Source: Methylophilales bacterium
GTDB taxonomy: Bacteria > Pseudomonadota > Gammaproteobacteria > Burkholderiales > Methylophilaceae
Length of the DNA stretch: 5,914 nucleotides
Direction: 5' to 3'
Assembly: GCA_013205275.1 (NCBI GenBank)
Contig: JABMNG010000049.1
Location: 1-5,914, forward strand
Shown here: piece by piece, positions 1-4,904 of the stretch
How positions within the stretch are numbered: position 1 is the stretch's first letter
Layout: each line of letters opens with the position of its first letter
Made by a program: the position numbers and the translations under genes
Notes under the pieces: model-generated
What the model saw: the letters and a program-made list of their open reading frames with translations, nothing else
Databases searched by the model: none
Told to the model about the DNA's origin: nothing

Positions 1-333
1 AAAACACCGACCAGCATTTATTTAGCAATGCAGTTTGGGATCAAGGCTGCAAACTACCCGCTTATTCCAGAAGATTTCCAAAGGGGTACCCTGCCCCCTA
101 TCCTAGACGGATACCTTGATAAAATATTTGGCCTGACCATAAAGCCTGAGCGTCTGCATTCATTGCGATCAGAAAGGAGGCCAGACAGCCTTTATGCTAC
201 TTTATCGAACTGTCGGGAAGAGATTGGGCTGGCTGAGGCACTCATGAAGCGCCTTCGAATTCCAATGGCTGACTCAACCTCTCGATCGGTCGAAGAACTT
301 TCAGCAATAATTATTCAAAAAATAAAAGACTAA
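1..333 (+). CDS. ppsR: Phosphoenolpyruvate synthase regulatory protein, 3' part (5' end outside window)
   Basis: This is the C-terminal 110 codons of a PpsR/DUF299 protein, open from the first base and ending at TAA 331-333. The family is a bifunctional cytosolic serine/threonine kinase and pyrophosphorylase that inactivates and reactivates PEP synthase by ADP-dependent phosphorylation and Pi-dependent dephosphorylation, so it controls gluconeogenic flow from pyruvate to PEP. The first residues visible, KTPTSIYLAMQFG, are the tail of the family P-loop (usually GxSRxxKTPTS). They are followed by the conserved IKAANYPLIP, the FGLTIKPERLHSLRSERR block and the C-terminal STSRSVEELSA helix, in the same order as E. 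coli YdiA/PpsR. The N-terminal regulatory half, the start and the promoter are outside the window. The reading frame is intact. The stop directly abuts that of the convergent peroxidase gene. Recognised by recalled family similarity; the assignment is firm. Confidence 0.92.
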   Translation, partial: KTPTSIYLAMQFGIKAANYPLIPEDFQRGTLPPILDGYLDKIFGLTIKPERLHSLRSERRPDSLYATLSNCREEIGLAEALMKRLRIPMADSTSRSVEELSAIIIQKIKD

Positions 334-855
334 TTAGTTAAGGTAAGGTTTGATTAAGTCTAGCAGCTTATTAGATTCAGGGCTGACAGTGCTAGACAGG
401 ACATGGACAGATTTAACCTCAGGCAATACAATAAATTTATAAAAATTCCACATCGGGGCCTCACCAGTAATTTTATAAAGATTCTGATAGACCGGGTTTG
501 CATTTTTACCAATAACGCTAGACTTGCTCATCATCGGAAACTCCACTGCGTAGGTTAGCTTACAAAAATCTTGAATTTCCTTATCTGTGGATAACTCCTG
601 ATTAAAGTCATTCGACGGAAAACCAATAACAAGTAGCTTGTCCTTATTTTCACGGTAAAGTTTTTCGAGACCCTCAAACTGAGAGGTAAATCCACATTTG
701 CTGGCAGTATTAACAAAAATAATAGGCTTATCCTGGTACTCGCAAAGGTCAAACTTTTTGCCTTGAAGTGTCACCAAATTCTGTTTATAAAAGTCCATAC
801 AGGCTCCCAATGTAATCGCCGGAATCAATAACAAAAGTAAAAAAAAATTTTTCAT
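334..855 (-). CDS. Exported glutathione peroxidase family protein (Cys-type thiol peroxidase)
   Basis: A 173-residue member of the GPx family, which reduces hydrogen peroxide or organic hydroperoxides; bacterial Cys-type members usually take electrons from thioredoxin rather than glutathione. The peroxidatic cysteine is Cys54 in VNTASKCGFTSQF. Gln86, Trp136 and Asn137 (in MWNFYKF) complete the catalytic tetrad, and Cys98 in IQDFCKL sits where the resolving cysteine of two-cysteine GPx proteins lies. The usual GFPCNQF block reads GFPSNDF, so the third common cysteine is Ser81. The N-terminus has a Lys, about 10 hydrophobic residues and LGAC at 16-19, which fits a lipobox (Cys19) or an ordinary Sec signal, so an envelope location is inferred. 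ATG 853-855 is preceded by AAAAAGGT about 10 nt upstream. It follows the SNase gene by 30 nt on the same strand, a probable operon. Length is normal for the domain plus signal. Confidence 0.93.
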   Translation of the reverse strand: MKNFFLLLLLIPAITLGACMDFYKQNLVTLQGKKFDLCEYQDKPIIFVNTASKCGFTSQFEGLEKLYRENKDKLLVIGFPSNDFNQELSTDKEIQDFCKLTYAVEFPMMSKSSVIGKNANPVYQNLYKITGEAPMWNFYKFIVLPEVKSVHVLSSTVSPESNKLLDLIKPYLN

Positions 856-885
856 AAAGTTATGACCTTTTTAGCAATGAAATGT

Positions 886-1371
886 TCATTTATTATTCCT
901 TCGCCAATCCCACGGTGGTATTGGCGAAGGTGCAGACCAGAGACCTAATTTATTTTTTCTCGCGAAGATTTCTGCATTGGAATATAAAAATTTGTCTTTT
1001 AGCTCTTGGGATTCTTGGTATTTTTTGTAATGCCACGCCATGCCACTGGATACTAAATCAAGATTTACATCTTTACCTTCATGGATAAGCTTGCCTAGCA
1101 ATCGATTGTACCGATCTTTTTTGGATCCGATGACGGTTAGATTTTTATTTAGGACTTTAGCGGTGAGGTATTGGGTGGCATCCTCCCCAAAGTACTGCCT
1201 TCTTTCGGGGGCATCAATGCCTAAAAGTCTTACTTTATGACTAACCCTACTTATATCGACAACAATCACTGTATCCGCATCAATGACTTTCGACACATGC
1301 CCTGTTATATCTGCAAAAATTTGCGTTGATATTAGAATAAATACAATAATTAGAGGTATTTTTTTTATCAT
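886..1371 (-). CDS. Secreted thermonuclease-like protein (SNase family)
   Basis: A 161-residue protein with a signal peptide (MIKKIPLIIVFILISTQIFA, likely cleaved before Asp21) and one SNase domain. By alignment from memory to staphylococcal nuclease, Asp33 and Asp53 match the Ca-binding Asp21 and Asp40. Arg48 in VRLLGIDAPE, Glu56 and Arg90 in KDRYNRLLG match the catalytic Arg35, Glu43 and Arg87. The full active set is therefore present, and a Ca-dependent, exported endonuclease degrading DNA or RNA outside the cytoplasm is the expected role. The C-terminus KLGLWSAPSPIPPWDWRR is typical of Gram-negative members. ATG 1369-1371 has no Shine-Dalgarno sequence. Its ATG overlaps the stop of a short upstream frame as ATGA, and a TATAAT lies 6 nt upstream, so translation may be coupled or leaderless. 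It leads a probable operon with the peroxidase gene. Confidence 0.93.
   Translation of the reverse strand: MIKKIPLIIVFILISTQIFADITGHVSKVIDADTVIVVDISRVSHKVRLLGIDAPERRQYFGEDATQYLTAKVLNKNLTVIGSKKDRYNRLLGKLIHEGKDVNLDLVSSGMAWHYKKYQESQELKDKFLYSNAEIFARKNKLGLWSAPSPIPPWDWRRNNK
898..930. repeat. 33-bp near-perfect palindrome at the 3' end of the SNase gene
   Basis: The arms CCTTCGCCAAT (898-908) and ATTGGCGAAGG (920-930) are perfect inverted repeats. The 11 bp between them continue the symmetry except for one pair (909/919), around centre 914. The palindrome is in codon register on the minus strand and encodes PSPIPPWDWRR, where Pro codons CCA mirror Trp codons TGG. Part of the symmetry may therefore come from the conserved protein motif. 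No T-run follows on either strand, so it is not a standard intrinsic terminator. As RNA it would fold into a stable hairpin between the nuclease and peroxidase cistrons. Confidence 0.85.
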
Positions 1372-1562
1372 AAATTTATTATATTAAATATGGCGGAAGG
1401 CTTTGTTCTAGCACTTCCCAACATGGATATTGCCGGCATGATTTTATTGTGTCCTGATATCTCCAACACTTCCTTGATCATAGGTTCGAATTCATCATTC
1501 ATTAGATTTTTATTATAGATAGCCTGGGTACCTAAGTCTGATAATAAGTAGTGCAAGTGCAT
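1368..1562 (-). pseudogene. Probable N-terminal relic of a LOG-family (lysine decarboxylase-like) gene
   Basis: A 64-codon frame. Its residues from about 21 to 55, including EFEPMIKEVLEI and PAISMLGSARTKPS, resemble the N-terminal part of longer LOG-family proteins, in which a segment like GPAVSIFGSARTKPD opens the Rossmann fold. LOG enzymes release free base and ribose 5-phosphate from nucleoside monophosphates. The match stops at ARTKP; the frame then runs into AT-rich codons and ends. The nucleotide-binding and PGGxGTxxE motifs that define an active enzyme are absent. An in-frame TAA lies six codons upstream of ATG 1562. No Shine-Dalgarno sequence is evident. The stop overlaps the SNase start as ATGA. 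It could instead be a short expressed leader peptide coupled to the nuclease. The family link comes from one remembered motif and is tentative. Confidence 0.38.
1378..1383 (-). promoter_or_regulatory. Possible -10 element for a leaderless SNase transcript
   Basis: On the minus strand a perfect TATAAT ends 6 nt before the SNase ATG, so initiation would fall at about the A of the start codon. This fits the lack of a ribosome binding site. No convincing -35 is seen 16-18 nt upstream (ACAAAG or similar), and the stretch is AT-rich, so chance is a real alternative. Confidence 0.25.
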
Positions 1563-1834
1563 GGATGATATGGTCTCTTATACTAGAATTTCATATTAGC
1601 CTCTAGACTCTAAACAATCAACCAATCTATCTAATCACTGGATAGATAATGATGATGAGATTGAATCGTTAGATGATAATGCAGACAAAGTAATAAAAGG
1701 TAGTAAATCACCATGAAGACTAATTATTTATAATCAATAATTTACATAATGAATAGAATCGCCTCCAGCCCAGTAAATTGACGACACCCAGCATTGGCGA
1801 TTTCAAGTGCGCCCCAGTCCATAAGGTCTGTTGG
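1563..1834. other. Intergenic stretch between the LOG-like relic and hemD
   Basis: No credible complete gene. The part up to about 1750 is AT-rich and contains a small stem-loop, ATCTATC (1625-1631) with GATAGAT (1641-1647) around a 9-nt loop, with no T-run. From about 1757 to 1834 the G+C rises to the level of hemD. On the minus strand, the hemD frame stays open for a further 30 codons after its TAA, including a 26-codon frame from ATG 1822 to TAA 1742. No ribosome binding site precedes that ATG. Confidence 0.5.
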
Positions 1835-2638
1835 TTACGACCCGGACAGTTTGCCCTTGAGTGCGTTGATGAATGGTCCGAGCTTGGGTGGATGCGGTTC
1901 GATATCGACACTGACGCCAAACTTGTGCAGCGCTGCCGTACACACCGGCCCGATCGACGCCACTAGGGTGTAGCTCAAGCCGTCCTGTAACGCCTGCAGC
2001 CGTCCCTTCTGTTGTGCGACGCTAAACAGGTTACTGACTTGCGAAGCACTAGTGAAGGCGACGGCATCGATATGGTGGCGTTCGAGCGCGTCCATCAGGT
2101 CGATCAACGGTGCAATATTTTCCGGCAGGCTCCAGCGATAGGTGGCGATCTCGATTACCTGCGCACCTCGTTCTTCAAGCACTTTCTGCAATTCCTGATT
2201 GGTTTCACCGTAGCGCTGCACTACCACCTGTTTGCCCTGCAGTGGCATCCTGTCGAGTTCGGATAGTACTTCAGTGGTGGTGTAGGGATCCTTAGCGCTG
2301 CCATCGATGCGCACCTTGCGCAAGCACAACGCAGCGGTCGGCTTGGGGCCACGCACTACTACTTGTGCCGCTTCCAGTTGGGCCAGCAGCTGATCCGATA
2401 AATTCAATGCATCGGTTGCCGAGAATAGTGCCTTGACGCCAACACCAGTCTGAAAAATGAAAATATCCGGCGGCGCCGTGTTCCATTTGTGCAAGAGCTC
2501 GGCGATATGCGTCGGATCGATGTCGGGAATCTCGGCCAGCGCTGGTGCAGAAAATGGGATTCCACCATGTTTCCGCACCAGATGGGCGATACTCTCTCCA
2601 AGGCGACTTTCCAGTATAGCGATAGTTTTATTATGCAC
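1835..2638 (-). CDS. hemD: Uroporphyrinogen-III synthase (HemD-like)
   Basis: Cytosolic enzyme of tetrapyrrole synthesis that closes hydroxymethylbilane with inversion of ring D to give uroporphyrinogen III, the branch point to heme, siroheme and cobalamin. With the GTG start it has 267 residues, normal for the two-domain HEM4 fold. Visible blocks are TIAILESRLGESI (5-17), the FQTGVGV turn (62-68), VVVRGPKP (93-100), VQRYGETN (140-147), ATYRWSLP with Tyr167 near the usual active-site tyrosine, AFTSASQV (194-201), ASIGPVCTAAL (227-237) and the C-terminal PHPPKLGPFINAL. The start is set at GTG 2636-2638 because GGAG lies 8 nt upstream and homology begins right after it. ATGs at 2671 and 2677 in the same frame have no ribosome binding site. 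It is not beside hemC, so it is the stand-alone kind. Its G+C is far above its neighbours, which suggests a different origin or a conserved ancestral island. Confidence 0.88.
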   Translation of the reverse strand: MHNKTIAILESRLGESIAHLVRKHGGIPFSAPALAEIPDIDPTHIAELLHKWNTAPPDIFIFQTGVGVKALFSATDALNLSDQLLAQLEAAQVVVRGPKPTAALCLRKVRIDGSAKDPYTTTEVLSELDRMPLQGKQVVVQRYGETNQELQKVLEERGAQVIEIATYRWSLPENIAPLIDLMDALERHHIDAVAFTSASQVSNLFSVAQQKGRLQALQDGLSYTLVASIGPVCTAALHKFGVSVDIEPHPPKLGPFINALKGKLSGS

Positions 2639-2646
2639 GGCAATTT

Positions 2647-2650
2647 CTCC
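2647..2650 (-). promoter_or_regulatory. Ribosome binding site deciding the hemD start
   Basis: On the minus strand, TCTGGAGAAATTGCC is followed by GTG 2638. The GGAG core with 8-nt spacing is the only good Shine-Dalgarno sequence near the N-terminus, so GTG is preferred over the ATGs 33 and 39 nt further upstream. Confidence 0.6.
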
Positions 2651-2657
2651 AGATCGG

Positions 2658-2673
2658 TGATGAATATTCATCA
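2658..2673. promoter_or_regulatory. Perfect 16-bp palindrome upstream of hemD (possible operator)
   Basis: TGATGAATATTCATCA reads the same on both strands. It lies 20 nt upstream of the preferred GTG start, in the leader or promoter-proximal region of hemD, and overlaps the alternative ATG at 2671. Perfect dyads of this size are typical sites for dimeric helix-turn-helix regulators. No regulator family can be named from it. If translation really began at ATG 2677 it would be coding and the operator reading would weaken. Confidence 0.4.
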
Positions 2674-2887
2674 ACATGGGATGTTATGTTGTAAGTATTT
2701 TACTCATTATTCCTACCAATCACCAACCAACTTGTCTATTACACATTGCGGGTTGAAAACATTAATATGTCATCTATATCTACCCTTAACACTTCATTTT
2801 CCCACTTAAATATACGAGTTAAACTGGTCTTATGAAAAAACGATTGAATAATATAAATTATAGGAGTAACTTAATTATATGAGAGCT

Positions 2888-3073
2888 CGTTCTGGTGTTG
2901 CCTAGACGTCTCTCCATTAAATAGACAAAAGTAATGGTTGTGGTTAATCAGGCGCTGTGTGATTATATCTTGCAGATAACACCCATTTTGTAAGAAATAA
3001 ACCTAATGTGCCTTAGGTCACTGCCGATATAAATCGTCCGTATGGACATGCTGTTCTAGGCAACACCAGAGCG
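2888..3073. repeat. 186-bp segment bounded by 19-bp inverted repeats (MITE-like or invertible segment)
   Basis: The left arm CGTTCTGGTGTTGCCTAGA (2888-2906) and right arm TCTAGGCAACACCAGAGCG (3055-3073) match in inverted orientation at 18 of 19 positions. The only mismatch is at 2890/3071, and one further pair (2887/3074) extends the arms outward. The 148-bp interior is non-coding and contains a 6-bp stem-loop (ACCTAA 3001-3006, TTAGGT 3013-3018) and a smaller one, GTCC with GGAC (3036-3047). A leftward TATAAT is at 2962-2967. No target-site duplication is evident next to the arms. It could be a non-autonomous transposable element, an eroded insertion sequence, or a DNA segment inverted by a recombinase. 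Confidence 0.7.
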
Positions 3074-3400
3074 ATTTTAATAAAAACTTCTATTATGAGT
3101 GAGCGAATGACTCTCTCACGAACTTTCCGTGCGGTCAATCACTGCTGTCTACAGTTTTATTTTTATTGTTTATAGTGCTATCCGATGTTTAAAAAAAATT
3201 TTCATTTAACCAGATCCCCCCCAGTTTCACCAGTTTTTGCTAGAAATATTTTTTGCATTGCCTTTGCTATTTCATAAGGGGGTTTTGAGGATGTAGGCAT
3301 CGTTTGTGCAGATTAAGATGTATATAGTGGCATGGGACTCCTACTTTTAAAAATGAGGGGCTGGGTACGGGGTGGGGTTCAGGACTTCTTACAAAAAGCT

Positions 3401-3419
3401 AGGTAACTCTCAGGTAACT
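3401..3419 (+). repeat. Pair of AGGTAACT direct repeats, 11-bp period
   Basis: AGGTAACT occurs at 3401-3408 and again at 3412-3419, about one helical turn apart and roughly 200 bp upstream of the integrase gene. Placement and spacing would suit arm-type binding sites of the integrase or sites of an excisionase-like factor. Eight-base repeats are short enough that chance is possible. Confidence 0.35.
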
Positions 3420-3555
3420 TTGCGGTCAAAACTTTCTAAAGCCTTATATACTTGACAATTATGGCGGAAGGGGCGTACTACGAAGTCAATTCTTATAACA
3501 TTCAACATAACCCCGTATACCCATTACTACCAGTACTCTTTATAATCCTTATGTC

Positions 3556-3584
3556 TTGTAGAGTCTTATAATATTTAGTATAAT
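3556..3584 (+). promoter_or_regulatory. Probable integrase promoter
   Basis: TTGTAG (3556-3561) and TATAAT (3579-3584) are separated by 17 bp. The -10 is perfect and the -35 matches only the TTG half. Two more TATAAT hexamers lie at 3541-3546 and 3567-3572 without matching -35 boxes. Start of transcription would be near 3591, giving a leader of about 29 nt. Confidence 0.4.
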
Positions 3585-3594
3585 CTAGTCAATG

Positions 3595-3617
3595 ACCGTA
3601 TATCAAACCGTATATCA
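3595..3617 (+). repeat. Two tandem ACCGTATATCA repeats in the integrase leader
   Basis: ACCGTATATCA occurs at 3595-3605 and 3607-3617, a 12-bp period, ending two bases before the integrase ATG. A shorter copy of its core, CCGTATA, is at 3513-3519. The repeats fill the place where a ribosome binding site would be and lie just downstream of the predicted transcription start. They may be an operator for integrase autoregulation or integrase arm sites. Confidence 0.6.
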
Positions 3618-3619
3618 CT

Positions 3620-4837
3620 ATGGCTACACAAAACCTATTAAATAATCTTACAGTTAAGAAAGCGACTTGTCCAAAGGGTAAGCTTCACCAAGACTATGCT
3701 GATGGTGGTAACTTATTCTATAGAATCTATGCTGATGGCAGAAGGAATTGGATAGTACGGCTATATAGAGATAAAAAAGAACATGTTAGAGGTGTTGGTA
3801 GCTACCCTACTGTATCTTTAGCACAAGCTAGACAAATCAGAGATGACTATAAGGTTATGTGGGCAAAAGGATTAGACCCAAAGACTGAAAAAGTAATAGC
3901 TAAACATACCATCATCAATCAAACAGAACTAACCTTTGATAAAGCTTATCAAGAAACTCTTAATAAACTAATAATCCCAGTTAGTTCTGATGGTCATATA
4001 AAGAGATGGAAAGAAGCATATAACAAGTATCTAAAGAATTCATTAGGTACTATTCCCTTAACAAAGATTGATGATGCATTACTGCTATCAGTCCTGCTTA
4101 AAGTCCATGCTAATGCACCCAGTTCTGCTGAAAAGATTAAGAGTCAAATCAATGTAATCTTCAGACATATGAAAGAAAAGAAGTGGTTTAGAGGTACTAA
4201 CCCTGTTAGAGAATTAGATGGTAATAGCTTACTTAAACCACCTAAAGCAAAGCACTATACCCCTCTAGACCCAAACTTAATGGGCGGCTTCAATAAATAT
4301 TTAAAGGCTCATGACAATCTAATAATTAGTACACTGCTCTATGTTATAACGGTTACTGCATTAAGAACCTCATCTGCAAGAAAATCTACATGGTCAATGC
4401 TTGATACCAAAACAAATACATTGAATGTCCCTATGGAAAATATGAAAGGTAGGGTTAGCTTTAGATGTCCTATACCCAAACAAGCTATGGTTAAGCTAAT
4501 GACCTTAAGGAAATTTACTGGGGGTAAGAATAAAGATTATATCTTTGAGGGTGCTAGACAGGGTAAGCCATTATCTGATGCTACTGCTAGAAATAACCTT
4601 CAAAAGTTTACGGGTGATAAGACACATGTTCATGGGTTTAGAACTTTATATAGCCAAATAGCAACCAAGATGAAAAAGAATGGTGTTGCTAGGTTTACTG
4701 AAGAGAGGATTGAATCACAAATAACCCATGCCTATGCTAAAACTAAAATGCGACAACTGTATCTTGGTAACGAAGACTTTCTAGACGAAAGAAGAGAACT
4801 AGTCCAAGCTTATGCAGACTGGTGCGATAAACAATAG
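3620..4837 (+). CDS. int: P4-type tyrosine recombinase/integrase with DUF4102 arm-binding domain
   Basis: A 405-residue integrase of normal length for the family, which catalyses site-specific integration and excision of phages and genomic islands through a 3'-phosphotyrosine intermediate. An N-terminal DUF4102 arm-DNA-binding domain (about 8-88, with YADGGNLFYRIYADGRRNW and VGSYPTVSLAQAR) is followed by a core-binding region (about 105-200) and the catalytic domain. Catalytic residues seen are Arg249 in TALRTSS, Lys276 in ENMKGR, His338 and Arg341 in HGFR, His370 in THAYAK, and nucleophile Tyr381 in MRQLYLGNEDFLDERR. Box I reads RTSSARK, lacking the acidic residue commonly found shortly after the arginine. 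ATG 3620 is the first start after an in-frame TGA at 3593 and has no Shine-Dalgarno sequence, only the leader repeats. The gene appears intact. It is AT-rich and faces the unknown gene at 4905 across 67 bp with no clear terminator. Confidence 0.95.
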   Translation: MATQNLLNNLTVKKATCPKGKLHQDYADGGNLFYRIYADGRRNWIVRLYRDKKEHVRGVGSYPTVSLAQARQIRDDYKVMWAKGLDPKTEKVIAKHTIINQTELTFDKAYQETLNKLIIPVSSDGHIKRWKEAYNKYLKNSLGTIPLTKIDDALLLSVLLKVHANAPSSAEKIKSQINVIFRHMKEKKWFRGTNPVRELDGNSLLKPPKAKHYTPLDPNLMGGFNKYLKAHDNLIISTLLYVITVTALRTSSARKSTWSMLDTKTNTLNVPMENMKGRVSFRCPIPKQAMVKLMTLRKFTGGKNKDYIFEGARQGKPLSDATARNNLQKFTGDKTHVHGFRTLYSQIATKMKKNGVARFTEERIESQITHAYAKTKMRQLYLGNEDFLDERRELVQAYADWCDKQ

Positions 4838-4904
4838 TTAGTCGTTAGCTTTAATTACTTCCACACTCGCACTAATACTTTTTATTTGGCTTTATTTAAC
4901 CAAC

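Larger units (their letters stand above)
2678..3619. other. Long gene-free region between hemD and the integrase gene
   Basis: About 940 bp with no credible coding sequence on either strand. Its contents, in order: a plain AT-rich stretch to 2887; the inverted-repeat segment 2888-3073; homopolymer-rich sequence with a short direct repeat (CCAGTTT at 3221-3227 and 3230-3236); a purine-rich, G-rich stretch near 3350-3390; direct repeats at 3401-3419; a TTGACA at 3452-3457 without a good -10; and the integrase promoter and leader repeats from 3541. No tRNA, tmRNA or other known RNA is recognisable. The left junction of the mobile element most likely lies here. Confidence 0.6.

Noticed and set aside
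358..397. Inverted repeat GTCTAGCA / TGCTAGAC with a 24-nt loop near the end of the peroxidase gene, considered as a terminator
   Set aside because: The loop is long, it lies within coding sequence, no T-run follows, and 8-bp arms at this distance are expected by chance.
1600..1716. Rightward open frame of 38 codons rich in Asp and Glu, ending at TGA 1714
   Set aside because: It has no start codon and an in-frame TAG just before it. It looks slightly protein-like but cannot be supported even as a gene fragment.
2012..2809. Rightward frames opposite hemD (for example 2012-2266, 2489-2809)
   Set aside because: They lie antisense to a well-supported HemD sequence, have no ribosome binding site or family motifs, and are shadows of its G+C-rich codons.
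2869..2905. Mini frame MRARSGVA starting at ATG 2879 with an upstream GGAG, considered as a gene interrupted by the inverted-repeat segment
   Set aside because: Only eight codons, with spacing too long for a convincing ribosome binding site and no continuation found on the other side of the segment.
3340..3460. tRNA or tmRNA end in the G-rich stretch before the integrase gene
   Set aside because: No T-arm consensus, anticodon stem or CCA-like end could be found on either strand.
1390..3471. 11-bp direct repeat ATGGCGGAAGG at 1390-1400 and 3461-3471, considered as an attachment core
   Set aside because: Several 11-bp matches are expected by chance in a window this long, and no further similarity extends on either side.
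4838..4904. Terminator between the convergent integrase and unknown genes
   Set aside because: Only a weak TTGG/CCAA pairing is present and it lacks a following T-run on either strand.
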